Origin: Oenanthe sinensis
Taxonomy: Eukaryota; Streptophyta; Magnoliopsida; Apiales; Apiaceae
Direction: 5' to 3'
Assembly: GCA_028671895.1 (NCBI GenBank)
Contig: JAPMAC010000207.1
Coordinates: forward strand, 1,302,001 to 1,366,000
DNA length: 64,000 nt
Shown: positions 24,606 through 36,613 of the stretch, piece after piece
Numbering within the stretch: position 1 is the first letter of the stretch
How the letters are laid out: every line of letters starts with the position of its first letter
Notes under the pieces: model-generated
The model's database searches: none
What the model saw: only the letters and a program-made list of their open reading frames with translations
Told to the model about the DNA's origin: nothing
Position numbers and translations under genes: made by a program

Positions 24606-26093
24606 CTAGTTCACAAGAAGGTGAGAAATATATTGCCCATTAACATGCTTACGATGCTTGCGCATTGAATATATATTCATATAATCACAACAAAGCTATT
24701 GTTCAAGTTGTTAAAGTGCAACATCAACTGCTTTAAAGAATTCAAAATCCTTACTGATTAACTCTTTGTAAAAGACAATTTGAGATTCAGAATGAAAATA
24801 ATGATGGCGGAAATGAGTAATAAAATATGCACGTGTAAGCCCTCTACCCTCGACATCACCATTTGAACAATTATCGAAACTCTTTAAGGATAATGAACAT
24901 AGATCTTGTCAGCCATCATACTATATCAAATTGTAGAGGAATTAAAAGAAAGAGAAATATATACTCAAAAAAAAAAAATTATTGAGACAAAATATCAAAT
25001 AACTTGCATGGACATCAATCACGTCACCAAAGACACCAAAATTAAAAAAGAAGAAAGTCATCTCCTTTGTTTTAAAAATCGATATTATTCAAAATCAATC
25101 AATCATACTAATTTATGTTTCCTTTTTCCACTTAATTCACACTTACCATTTGCACGTTGTCGGGCAATTAATAAAAGCAAAAACAATCATAATTATCTAA
25201 CACCACTTTTATACATGGCACAATTACATTCATGCAACAAGCCGTTAAACTCCTAAACAGCCTTAATAAGACTAGTTGTGTCTCGTAAGGGCTTAAGGGG
25301 AATGTAACCACAAAATTCAATTTTTCAATCACCAAATTTCAAGTAGTAACATATCAAAGTTTTCTATAAAAAGTTTTATTGTTGTTTAAATTATAATCTT
25401 TATTAACAGTGTTACAGTTAATAATATAAATATTAATTTTATTAGATTGTTATTTCATTTTGTGTTTTAGGATTAATAAAAATAAAGGTTTGATTTTAAT
25501 ATATCGATTATCAAATTATTTGAACTTCAAATTTATGTTAATATTTTTAGAATCATAAATATTAAATTTAAATATGTTTCTAATTAATATTGAACCCTTC
25601 ATATTTCGTACTATTTTGAATAAGATTTTTCTTTTTATTATATGCTGGATATAATTTATTGTCTAATTTCTTTTATACATATTATAAAATGTTTTGATTA
25701 AGTAACTATTAATTATATTTTAAATTTTTCTTAAATATAAAAATATTTCTCTAGTATTTAATATTAGTTTATATTTTAATTCAAGATCATTTTATAAGTA
25801 TGTATTAACTTTATATTCAAATATAAATAGTTATGCCTTAATTTATTTTGTGTGTGTTTTTCTTGTAATTATTTAGATTGAAATCATTTATCTTTGGAAA
25901 TTTAAAGAAGTAATAAAGATATAATTATTCTACTCAAGTCCCTTTTCAAAAGATTTTGTAAAGTAGGAAAGTACTCCTTTGTTTAATATTAATAGTCCAC
26001 TTTCAAAAAATAATGCATATTAAGAAAATTTATTGTTGATTGAAATTTGTTGATTGGTTGTTCTTGTATTTATTACATTGAATAAATATAATA
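24606..26093. other. AT-rich intergenic stretch, no gene seen
   Basis: Nothing with coding character. One plus-strand open frame (24906-25256) lacks any family motif and has ordinary AT-rich composition, so I do not call it a gene. Confidence 0.5.
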
Positions 26094-26343
26094 CTCCCTC
26101 CATCCCGTTGAGTTGTTATCATTTCAAAATGAGGTGTCTGGCACGCATTTTAAAGTGAATTTTAAGGATAGTTCCATAATTTATTTTTGAAATTTTCCTT
26201 TCTTGTATAAAAATAGAACAATCCTATTTTTATACAAAAAAAAATTTTTAAAATAAGTTATGAAACTATCCTTAAAATCCATCTTAAAATGCGTGCCAGA
26301 AAGTGAAAAAAAAAGTGATAATAATTGGGTGGGACGGAGGGAG
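26094..26343. mobile_element. Stowaway-like MITE forming one long hairpin
   Basis: 250 bases with ends CTCCCTCCATCCC and GGGACGGAGGGAG, flanked by TA on both sides (26092-26093 and 26344-26345). The two halves are inverted copies nearly throughout: GGCACGCATTTTAA pairs with TTAAAATGCGTGCC, and CCTATTTTTATAC with GTATAAAAATAG. It lies about 340 bases upstream of the glutaredoxin-like gene. A transcript would fold into a long double strand that could feed small-RNA production. Confidence 0.9.
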
Positions 26344-26619
26344 TATATGGTATGAAGTTGATCTTGAAAATATAAATTAGATATATGTAGAATAGAGTTG
26401 ATTTTGAAAATATAAATTAGATTAAATTTTATACTGAAAGTTGAAGTGCACAATTATTTTGAAACAAAGCTTTTTTTAAAAGTGAACAATTAATATGAAA
26501 CCGAGGGTGTTGAATTTTTTCCTAACAAAATTTCCATTAAAATTCAAGCCCATGAATAATTATACCAGGTTAATCTTATATCTTTTTTCTCAAGCCCACA
26601 ATCAATTTTTATAGAAATT

Positions 26620-26686
26620 ACATATATATATATATATGAATGCCTTCACTATCTGTAGTGTGTGTGTGTGTGTGAAAGAAAGAGTT
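26620..26686 (+). promoter_or_regulatory. TATA run and GT-rich leader of the glutaredoxin-like gene
   Basis: A run of alternating TA (26622-26637) lies 50-65 bases before the chosen ATG, followed by a short TG repeat (26659-26674) within the presumed 5' leader. The run could serve as TATA box. The transcription start is not visible. Confidence 0.4.
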
Positions 26687-28345
26687 ATGGCAATGACAAT
26701 TACATTGGGTGGCATGGCAAAACCATTGAGGACTATGATTAATATACAAAACAAGAAATGGATATTTAACACTGTAGCTTCTTGTTCATCAAAATCAAGA
26801 AAACAACTTATACTTTACTCCAAGCCTGGTTGTTGTTTGTGTGATGGTCTCAAAGAGAAGCTCCATGCTGCTTTCTCTCTCTCTCCCATTGACCCATCTC
26901 TCTCTCTCCAAGATGTTGATCTTCAGGTACTTTTCATTTATACCCTTTTGTTATTTTGTCTGTTTTGTTGAGTTGAATTTGTTGTAATATTGTGTGTGTG
27001 TGTGTGTGTGTGTGTTTGTAGATAAGAGATATTACTACAAATCCTGAGTGGGAGAAGGCTTATGAGTATGAAATTCCAGTTCTTGCAAGAGTCAGTTCTG
27101 ATGGCACTGAGGTTTGTATTATTTTTCGAACAATATTGGGATTTCAAGATTATAACTTTCTTTTATGTTTTTTTGTTTAGTATTAAATAGATGGATACAT
27201 TTTGTTATGTAGAGGTAATAGAGTAGTGTTAAGTTTCGATATGGTATTACGGTTTAGCTATGCACAGTTAGGGACTAGTTTGTAGACTAAAGGGTTGTGT
27301 TCTCATTCACCTTGTGAGTGGGATTTTGAAATGCTATTATAGCTGCTCGCTCGTTATCAATAAGTACTTGAGTGAAATGGAACTACCCTTGTTATTGGAA
27401 ATCCTGAAACTATAAGTTATCAAACTTATAGTTTAGATAGAAATTGACAAAAGCGACAACTGAGTAAACATTAATAAGTTATCAAAGCATTCACGGTGAT
27501 TGTAATTAGATTGGGTATGCGTCTTGAAATTTTAGATATTCATATTTCATATTTTCTAGAAACAGACTCTCTTACTTCCATCTGATTGTCCACAATCACG
27601 GGGAGGATAGTTAGGGGAGATTAAATTTAGAAAATTTATCATCTAGTAATAAAAAAATATAGTATTCAGTTGTCCCCATTTTGTAACTATCTAGTTTATG
27701 AATTTTGTTGGTTTAAATAGTTAGTTAGTCTTGTGATTTTCTACTTCGTAACTATCTGTCACTTTTTATAATGAAAATAAGAATGATTGTTGTGAATGTG
27801 CACAAGTATCTAATTACATTACTATTTGTCTTTTAAAGTATTAAGTTACCCATTTATTGTTCATATGAAAAAAAATTAAATATAGTTTGTATATTACCTT
27901 TGATTCTCCGTGATTTATTCGACACATTTACTGTAACGACTTGTGTTACATAGTATGCTACCTTTATATTGTAGCACAAAAGCGTGACAATCATGTAAGG
28001 TGATGGTGTCGTGATAGACATTTTTGTACTCAGATTCTAAAATTTATTCTGCCATATGGAGTTTCACTTTCTGAAACGTATCCCGGTAGGCTGTTTATCT
28101 CATGGAAGTGAGTACTGAATAAAGCTTGGGTTGTTGTGAAAAGCTTCAGTTTTGGGCTAATTATCTCTTGGACTTCACTTTCTTAACGAGTTTACTGAAT
28201 TATGTTACAGCATCTGCTAATGGATTTGCATATTTTTATTTACACGTGTGGTTCATCATGGTTGCAGGAAATCCTTCCTAGATTATCTCCTCGCCTTGGA
28301 GTTGCACTTATCCAGAAGAAAGTAGCAGCAGCATTTGACCACTAA
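26687..28345 (+). CDS. Glutaredoxin-like protein (DUF836 / C5orf63-type), three exons
   Basis: Exons 26687-26926, 27022-27111 and 28268-28345 give 135 residues; both introns are GT-AG and all exon joins fall between codons. The chosen ATG (MAMTITLGG) follows an upstream in-frame ATG at 26636 that lies in the TATA run and is unlikely to be used. The first 40 residues are basic and hydroxylated, possibly an organelle transit peptide. The thioredoxin fold begins QLILYSKPGCCLCDGL, with a C49-C-L-C52 active site, and has the cis-proline motif EIPVL (Pro99) and a C-terminal RLSPRLGVAL. Family members are small thiol-redox proteins of poorly known substrate. Intron 1 has a GT microsatellite (26992-27014). 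It converges with the p24 gene to its right. Confidence 0.9.
26992..27014 (+). repeat. GT microsatellite in intron 1 of the glutaredoxin-like gene
   Basis: About eleven GT units ending seven bases before the intron's 3' AG. It replaces part of the usual pyrimidine tract, so its length could affect splicing. Confidence 0.8.
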
Positions 28346-28693
28346 CACATTTGGAATCAATTGGGAAATATTTAGAGTTTGTGAGTGCTTTAATAACTTT
28401 TGCACGTGTGGTTTTACATCTTGGAGGCAAGTCTTGATTATAGTGCTTACTTTGAGGGGGTTAAACTTGTTCCACCTTGACAAACTAAAGAAGTAAATTT
28501 TCTTCTGCAATTTTAATTTTCCCAGTCATTGGTTTAGTTCTTTGTTAGAAATTAGGTTGATGCTGTGTGTACGTCTAAATATATGTACCTTAGTCTTGAT
28601 CATTCCCTTTACATCTTTGTACTACATTTTGTACATTTATGTGGCAGTAATTTTTTTTTCTCTTATAAAAATCTTGGGCACTTGAAGATTAAG

Positions 28694-28959
28694 AGTTGTT
28701 TTCACTTGGATAGAATAGAATCGGGAATAATAAAATGAGATTAATACTTATATTTGGGGGGATTGTTTATAAATTTTATTGTTTTCATCGTTCCGTTACG
28801 CCAAACACCCCCTCTATTTCCCTCCATCCTTATTTTTCACTGTAATTTTTCATTATCGTTTACTATTCTTCCCTGCGTCCTTTCTTTCTCCAAAAATTTT
28901 GTTCAAAAATTTTCATTTCATTATCTCCTCAGTCCATTCTAACAAAATGAACATAACCT
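28694..28959. mobile_element. MITE-like element just downstream of the glutaredoxin-like gene
   Basis: The left end AGTTGTTTTCACTTGGATAG and the right end, whose complement reads AGGTTATGTTCATTTTG, form imperfect terminal inverted repeats of about 30 bases with AGAAT inside. The same end type occurs at 54391-54687. Target duplication not resolved, so superfamily open. Confidence 0.55.
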
Positions 28960-29795
28960 ATTCACATTACAATCTTTCATCCAAAACTTGACCCAACCCA
29001 AAAAGACATTAAAATCTTGCATCCTTGTTCCCTGGACGACCTAATTCACATGTTTATATGTATGGTGCAGCCATTATAGATTATTAAACTGACAAGGAAG
29101 TTGCCAGAATTCATATGTTAAATAAAACCCTCCTGCCAAATTGGAAATGTACCCTACATTTGTTCTCTGGCATCTATTTTAAAAAAAAATTAAGTACAGA
29201 TGATTTGATGCAGATTCAAATGTTTTTTTTGAGAAAATTTTGGCTACTTCAATTTGGGAAAATCATAATTGCTTCCCTAAATCAAGAATCACCACACAAC
29301 TATGAAATGCCATTACAACATGGAGACTAGGCTTCATCATACCTTTGCCATAAATCCAAACTAAAATAGAGAAACCTATGGGGACTACGACTCATATCTC
29401 AGAGTATATGTTTGACAGATCCAGACACTAGATCTAGCACATGGCTTCAGATGAATACTTTTGCAACACTATCAGGCAGAAGCTTTAACAAGAAATTTTT
29501 CAAAGCATGTATGTATCATGAAATAACTTTAAAATACATTGCATCCAACAGTTCACAGAAAATGGGCTTAAAGATGACTATATTGAGCCTCTTGTATTAC
29601 AAGCACTGAATTCCCCCTTTTCACTATTAAGGTCTACTCATTTGGAATTTTAGTTGTACAAGGAAAAGGAGAAGAGAAGCAGCTATTGTACAACAAAGTT
29701 CGTGTTAAGTTTGGCTGCCTGAATGTCTTGATATGCACAATGTGCTTTTTTTCTTGATGTTGAACGGTTCTGTGGTAGAGGGCGCATGAAAAAAT

Positions 29796-32700
29796 CTAGA
29801 TGAGCTTCTTTTTTCTGAAGTAGCGCTTAAGGTGAAATACTTGCATAACTGAAACCGTGATGCAAACTCCAATTGACATTATACTGTACCATGCTACTCT
29901 ACCATTTGTTATTTCACTAACTTCCCTCATGTCTGCTTCCCTGTTTGGACAATAAATAATATGAAAAATCAGCACTTGTAAGTAAATATAGATTCTTTAC
30001 TACTCATTTCACTAACTCAATCAGAAATTAAAAATAGAATCTGTATTAAATTAGTTAACTGAAGTGTCTTGTCCTCATTAAACATTGGTTAATTGCATAT
30101 GTACGATGAAGAAACAGAAGCGACTGAACATGACCTTATTTTCCAAACTCTAAGGTGTTGGAAAATTCACCAAGTAGCTATATAATTACTTAATTAGCAT
30201 TCAGGACTCTTAATCAAGTAAGAACCATGGTCTTGGGAGAGGCTAGTAAAATATAATATAACATTAACAGGGGGGCAGTATCTTCAATCTAGGAATTCTA
30301 TTAAGTCTCAAAGTTCAACAACGAACACACTATAATTTATGAATACTAAATTTTTATTTCACTTGTTGAAGAATGATTGATTTATATGTCAATGAAGAAA
30401 TAGAAAGGAATAGTAGCCGCCCATGTTCATGTGGTCCTGATCCTGCTTTTGTTAGTTTTCACCTTTTAAGCCTGATATTAATTCAGCTCGGCAACAAACA
30501 CTTCAACAATTTACCAAACAAGATTTTACCGTGTTCCCAGATCTAGCAATAGAAATATAGGTTGCAGTGTCTCCTTTGTTTTTATACGACAATGTACACC
30601 ATTATTGGTCAAACTTCAGTGCTTTATAACAGCTACATTGGGAGATTGTAAATAATAATTTGAGGAAAACAAATCATAAATAATTAGGAAAACAAAGATA
30701 AACGCATAGAGATCAATCAAGAGGCAAAGTAAAGTAACTATCAAGATATTAATCTACCTTGACTTGAGATAAATCAAATTTTGATGGATGGCATCAATTG
30801 CACCTTCAAGTTTCCTCAACTCCAATTCAACACCCTAGAACCAGAGGTACGTGTTAAGCGGATATGAACCAACAAGAAGGCTAATGGTATCTTCTTTTAG
30901 GATGCAAAAATAAATCTAAGCACTTGCCTCAATTTTTTCCTTCCTTGCTACCGACTCCCAATCCTGTGCAGCAATTCCAGTCCTCCAGTCCAGACTAACA
31001 CTTACACCAGTAGTTGCTTTGAGATTTTCATCCACCCAGAAACATGCCAAGTAATTTCCAGCCTCAGTAGTTGTAAATGCAAATTGACCATGAGTTACGT
31101 TCTCTTGGTGATATAGATTATTCCCATATGGAGATGTAACCTGTCATACAATTTTAACATGACCTATTTGCAGTGCTATTGGAGACGGTTTCACGGAACA
31201 AATATATAGAATAGAACAATGTTCCACTTATACTCCAGGGTGTTCTTTAAAAAAATGGAATATAAAATGTTATATGCTTCATTCAATTTTCATAAATAGT
31301 GTAAAATATTAATGAATGACTAATTCCACAGATGAAGAAGGTTATTACCTAATACCCCAATAAAGGGCTATTACAATTACTGGATTAGTTGAAAGCCAAA
31401 TAAATATAACCAAAAACAAAAATAAAACATCAAAAGCCAAGTAAAGTAAATATTTAACATTAAAGGCCATGTAAAGTCAGGCTCGTTAGAGCCGCTTGTC
31501 CTTACATGAATAGGTATCTATACTTTGACTTCTTCTCCATTACTTTCCCTGTATATATAATTATATAAATTTTATAAATATATTTGACTATGTATATTCT
31601 ATATCTATATATATAATATGTATGTAACTTTCTCCTTCCTTTTCTCCACGTCTTCTGCTCCTTGTCCCCAATATATATTATATATTCCCTATAAATATAC
31701 ACACATATACATGTAAATATGATTTGAAGGTAAGAGTTTAATAGACGAGGAGGTGAACATGAGTTGAATTTGAAGGGAACAATTCAAGATGATTTGGAGG
31801 AGGATTTACAATATGAAGATGATGAATGAAGTTTTTCAAAGCTGGAACTTAGCTATTGTCTTTAAATTTCGAATCTTGATATTGGACTTTAGGATTGTTT
31901 TTGCCCTAAATTTGTGATCTAATATATTATGAACAATTCAAGATGATTTGGAGGAGGATTTACAAGATGAAGATGATGAATGAAGTTTTTCGAAGCTGGA
32001 ACTTAGCTATTGACTTTAAATTTCGAATCTTGATATTGGATTTTAGGATTGTTTTTGCCCTAAATTTGTGATCTAATATATTAATACTACAAATTACTGT
32101 AGGGGGTTTGCGCCTAAGTGCACATAATGCGTTTGATAACACTGACCATTACTGTATAAATCCGACCTATAAATACTTCTTTACAAACATTATCCTATAA
32201 AACAAGCAAAGCCTAATATTCCAGGAGGAACACCATATTCTACACCATTTCTGCCCCCACATCCTTTTTCCTTTTGTCCCTTCCCATTGCCCGAAGAAAA
32301 AAGAACATACTGAAAAGGGATAAAAGTAAGAAAATAAAGATGTTACGGATACACTATTGAAAAGATTTAGGCTTTATAATTCAGTTGCCATTGTGTTGAT
32401 GATATGTTCATATAAAACATTCATTAGCAAGAGCAACATGTGTTTATATTGTTGCAATGTGTGGTTTTGACTTCAAGTCCTGTTCCATATTCCCACTCCT
32501 TGGATATGAACTAACAAGTAACAAGTGCAAGCATATTAAATAAGTCAACAATTTCTTCCGTTAACTTTATCGTCCTCAAAAGAATGAAGTGCAAAAGTGT
32601 TAGCTGACTTCTAGCCACCTTATTGTAGATTGCAATAGGTTTCTCCATATCACAGATTGTGAACAGAAGTGAAAAAATTACCATAAAAAACAATTATATT

Positions 32701-35017
32701 GAAGCACCATCCTAATGTGGATTGCCTCAAATATTACACCAAAATAATTTTTGGTTATAATCCTTAGAAGTAAATTAGTAAATTACAAATTGGTGGCCAC
32801 CATGGTTGTTAAGTCGACAAGTCAAGACCCAGCGCCCGTACCTTGGAATTCACTAGTCGATAAGTCGTCCGACTAGTCGTAAAAGTCGACAAATAGTCGA
32901 TATACATATATTTTTAGTAATTATAATATATATTATAATAATATAGGTCAACACACATCAATTCCATAATTCAAATGAAAATTAATAGATAATAAGTAGT
33001 ACTCAAAATTAAGCATCTCTAAGGTCTAAGCAATTAAAAACATAATTAAAGAGTGAAATCAACTAAACAAACACAATCATGCATCAAAAGTCATCCATCT
33101 CGAAATCATCTCCGCCTCCATCTCCTCCTTGAATATTCTCCTCGGGTGGTACACCATAATCATCCTCCACTTCCTCATCATCGATAGAAATATTGTGTGT
33201 GTAGATTGCAGAGACAGCAGTGAAGCAAAGAGTTATTTGAATGTGCACTACTGCCTTGTGCAGAGAATTATCAAATGTATATATTGATTATCAAAACAAA
33301 CTGTGAAGACTAAAGAGTAGTTGTATTTGATTATTGAAGCTGTTTTTATAAAAAAAAAATTGATAACTTGAATTCAAAAAACAATTGATAACTTAAAAAT
33401 CAAAACTTGCTTATATAATTTGAAATTTTAAAATGATGAAATTAATTTGAAGATGTAAAGAAAAAATCATTTTATGTGTAAAAAGAATAATTAAAAAATA
33501 AAAGAAATGAAAAAATGAAAATAAAAGAAAATTTTTTGTATAAATAAAAGAATAATTGAAAAATGAAAATAAAAGAATAATTGAAAATTTGAAAAATGTT
33601 TTTCGATGTACTGGCAGTATAAAAATGAAAACAAACGTTTTTAATATAAAGTTTTTTTAATAAAAAGTAAAAAATTTGTATATTATATATACATATACAT
33701 ACAAATTATAGATTATAGATTGTGACTTTGAGAATTGAGAAGGGTCAAAGTCAAATAAAAAAAACGAATAAAGAAGAAGATTGGAGAAGAAGAAAACTCG
33801 AGATGAGAAATAGAAGAAGAGATGAATGGAAATGAGAAGTAGAAGAAGAGATGAAGGAAGAAAAACTTACCGGAGATGGGCGTCGGAATCTCCGATCAGA
33901 GATGGATTGTCGTGGAAGATGGAATCGCCGATGCGCAGCTCATATCTTTACGTTTGAATAAGAAACAAGTAAGTTTAACCTAAAAAACCCTTTTTCCATT
34001 TTGGGCCGGATTCTGGGTCGGGTTTCGGGCCGGGATTCCGGGTCGGATCCGGGTAAAAACCATGAACTTCAAACTCAGAAATCGTTGCTCGACTTTTTCC
34101 CATTTATCGACTTGTCGACTAGTCGCCGACGTGACAACCATGGTGGCCACACTCAAGATATCAGATGGTGTACCAAATTATTTAGTAGATTGAAGTGATA
34201 ACATAGAGCACTAAGATCTTAAAAACAAAATTACATTTAGTTACCAAGTGGTGCCTAGACCCTAGTATCACATCCTTGACGAAATTTGGTTCCAACCGGA
34301 AGATTCACTCATTCATAGCAATTAAGTGATTACTTAAAGGAGAAAAATGCTCGAAATGATAATCGGAAAACCAAACATTCTATAATTTTCCTAATTGCTA
34401 TCTTACAGAGACAATCAAACACCAATCCCTAGATGTGACTATACTCCCTCCGGTACTAGATAATAATTTTTTTAACTTTTTAACACACATATTTAGGATT
34501 AAAAAACATATAACTATAATTGATATTAGCTTTTAATTTTTATATCACATAAAAATTTAAATTCTAAATTTAAATTTAATTTTTGTTAAATATATGCATG
34601 TGTTTTTTAAATCTAAACATGCGGGCTAAAAAGTCACAAAACTATTATTTGGGACGAGAGGGAGTATCTTTCTATTATTATTATTATTATATATTTACGG
34701 AGACTACAATAAAAACAGAACCACAATTTCATGAATAGTAGCCGAGATTATAACAAAAAAAATATTTAAAAAATTAAATTAGTGGGTTGAAAAAGATTAG
34801 TTACCCTTGCAGCGATACTAAGGGGAGTTTGGGGATTAGAATCATCATTGACAACAGAGAAATCAGCAATAACGACGACGTTTTGCTTAATATCTTCAGA
34901 AACACACTTTGTTCCGCTGCTTGCTACTTCTAGCCATACAGCTTCACCATAGTTTGTGATTATATATATTATCAATAATACAAGGTAGGGTACTGCTTTG
35001 ACTCCTGCTGTACCCAT
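29796..35017 (-). CDS. p24-delta family transmembrane cargo receptor, four exons
   Basis: Exons on the minus strand: 34805-35017, 30928-31140, 30758-30834 and 29796-29940, giving 215 residues. A signal peptide (LVLLIIYIITNYGEA) is followed by the GOLD domain with the cysteine pair C38 and C104 and an N85-V-T glycosylation site. Then come a coiled-coil (near 140-178), one membrane span (183-205) and the tail RYFRKKKLI. The tail aromatic pair and dilysine are the known COPII and COPI sorting signals of p24 proteins, which cycle between ER and Golgi and help package cargo. VARKEKIE and RVAWYSIMSIG are strongly family-typical. Intron 2 starts with GC (AG/GCAAGT), a known minor donor; introns 1 and 3 are GT-AG. 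Intron 1 (3.7 kb) is repeat-filled. No coding break seen. Confidence 0.95.
31777..32083. repeat. Tandem duplication of about 154 bases in p24 intron 1
   Basis: Two head-to-tail units (31777-31930 and 31931-32083), both beginning GAACAATTCAAGATG and differing at only a few bases, so the duplication is recent. No coding sense. Confidence 0.9.
32793..34150. mobile_element. Non-autonomous DNA transposon (hAT-like?) in p24 intron 1
   Basis: 1358 bases with inverted ends GTGGCCACCATGGTTGT (32793-32809) and its complement (34134-34150). Inside both ends are further inverted GTCGACAAGTC and GACTAGTCG motifs. A clear direct target duplication was not found. The minus strand at about 33079-33195 could encode an acidic tail, DDYGVPPEENIQGG then DDFEMDDF and a stop, resembling the C-terminus of a plant transposase. 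It probably derives from a larger autonomous element. Confidence 0.65.
34444..34664. mobile_element. Stowaway-like MITE in p24 intron 1
   Basis: 221 bases with ends CTCCCTCCGGTAC and GGGACGAGAGGGAG, flanked by TA on both sides. Subterminal stretches (AATAATTTTTTTAAC and ACAAAACTATTATTT) are roughly complementary. Its interior differs from the copy at 26094-26343. Confidence 0.85.
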
Positions 35018-35021
35018 TATT

Positions 35022-35023
<2 letters not shown>

Positions 35024-35078
<55 letters not shown>
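35024..35078. repeat. AT microsatellite directly upstream of the p24 start codon
   Basis: An uninterrupted AT run of about 27 units, ending six bases before the p24 ATG (35015-35017). It lies in the presumed 5' leader or core promoter. Confidence 0.9.
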
Positions 35079-35082
<4 letters not shown>

Positions 35083-35360
35083 TGTGTGTATTGTATGTAT
35101 CTGCGAGGAGTAACGAGCGATTTCAATGGAGGTTGAGAAACCGGAGGACGAAATAGAAAGTGTGTTGAGATCTCTGTAGTTTGAGTTTTTGATGACTTGT
35201 GTAATATAATAAATTTTAAACGGGATCAGGATGAAACGATAATACCTATTTACACATAAATTTCTATACATTCCATTCAAATAAATGATTGTTTTTAATT
35301 GTATCAAATCAGAAATTAAGTGTTTTGTCAAAAAAAAAATAAGAAATTGAGTGGAACCAT

Positions 35361-36011
35361 TAGGGTTGAGCATGGGCCGGTTCGGCTCGGTTTTAGAGTA
35401 AAACCGGAACCGGAACCATATATTTCCGATTTTTAAAATCGAAAACCGCAACCACCGGTTCGGATTCAGGTTCGGTTTCAAAACCCCGGTTCGGTTTGTA
35501 ACGGTTCGGTTTCGGTTTTAAAACGGGATGAAAATAAAAATGATAATGATAACAACTTGAATAAAAAAACTTGGATAAATATTTAGTTTACACAACTTCA
35601 AAAATACATTTTCTCAAGTCTGAACATTACAAGAAATAAAAATTAAACAACATGCAGCAGCATATTAAATGAAATATTTAATATATCATTAAATTTAATA
35701 ATAAAACAAATTATCATATTAAATGAAATATTTAAATTATATAAAAATAATTAATATATAATTTATTAACAACATCCGTACGTTGCACGGGTCATAAACT
35801 TCATTTAATATTCTAGGTTTTTAACATATTTTTAATTATTAGATTGGGTCTGGACTTTTACACACATTGCAGGCCACACATTTGTAAGGTTTTACATCAT
35901 GAAGTATTATTAATGTATATGTATATAATTATAATGTGTAAACTAATGGGCATTAGCATGTTACAAAATGTTACATGCATTTATTACTTTTAAAAACTCA
36001 TATAAATTTTA

Positions 36012-36052
<41 letters not shown>

Positions 36053-36240
36053 AATAATCGGTTCGGTTCGGTTTTAGCCAGTTCGGTTTTAACCTATAAC
36101 CGGAACCGGAACCGAAAGTCTCCGTTTTTAAAAATCAAAAACCGCAACCGCCGGTTCGGTTTCGGTTTCGGTTTTTTCGATTCGGTTTTCGCCGGTTTCG
36201 ATTCGGTTTCGGTTTCAATTCGGTTTTTTGCTCATCCCTA
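35361..36240. mobile_element. hAT-like non-autonomous element, CGGTT-rich ends, perfect 8-bp target duplication
   Basis: 880 bases with ends TAGGGTTGAGCA and TGCTCATCCCTA, flanked by GGAACCAT on both sides (35353-35360 and 36241-36248), the 8-bp duplication expected of hAT transposition. Both subterminal regions (about 35380-35525 and 36056-36230) are dense in CGGTTCGGTTT on one side and the same type or complement on the other, typical of transposase-binding subterminal repeats. The core is AT-rich, with an AT microsatellite (36018-36049), and has no coding frame. Confidence 0.9.
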
Positions 36241-36510
36241 GGAACCATCATAGTATTTTTCAACTCATACAAAAGGAAAGATAGTGATTGGGATGGAGTG
36301 TCATTAGATTGTGAGCGTGAGTTAACTCCAAAAACATGGAATTCCGTTTGTGAGTTCTGTTTTAAAAATTATTGTGTTGTGAGAAAAAGTGTCGATGGAA
36401 AAAGTATTTTCAGGAAAAGCATATGACAGTTTGGTAATTTTTTTGATTTATACATATTTTGATATATAATATATAAAAATAATGCTTTTGGGAAGTTTTG
36501 ATGATGAAAC

Positions 36511-36564
36511 TAGTAATTACTTCTTGCAAAAGCTGAAAGCAGCTTTTGCAAGAAGTAATTACTA
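36511..36564. repeat. 25-bp perfect hairpin with 4-base loop
   Basis: The arm at 36511-36535, starting TAGTAATTACTTCTTGC, is exactly complementary to 36540-36564; the loop is AAAG. It is likely part of a MITE-like repeat, since CAGCTTTT-type motifs recur to its right near 36622. Confidence 0.85.
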
Positions 36565-36569
36565 ACAGT

Positions 36570-36613
36570 AATATGCCCCCCATTGTTTTCAAAACAATTG
36601 GGGGGCATATTTT
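36570..36613. repeat. Second hairpin with G/C-run stem
   Basis: ATATGCCCCCCATTGTTTT pairs with AAAACAATTGGGGGGCATAT apart from one bulged base, with a single-base loop. It lies only a few bases from the hairpin ending at 36564, so the two could form a double stem-loop. Confidence 0.8.

Noticed and set aside
24906..25256. Plus-strand 116-codon open frame
   Set aside because: No family motif, no promoter or splice context, low-complexity AT-rich composition.
26181..26453. Minus-strand 90-codon open frame
   Set aside because: It lies largely inside the Stowaway-like MITE hairpin.
35017..35481. Minus-strand open frame of 154 codons ending in a run of I-Y
   Set aside because: Its end is the AT microsatellite read as codons, and the rest overlaps the CGGTT-rich transposon end; no protein features.
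35975..36241. Plus-strand open frame with F-G/S-V repeats
   Set aside because: It is the translation of the second microsatellite and of CGGTTT repeats of the hAT-like element.
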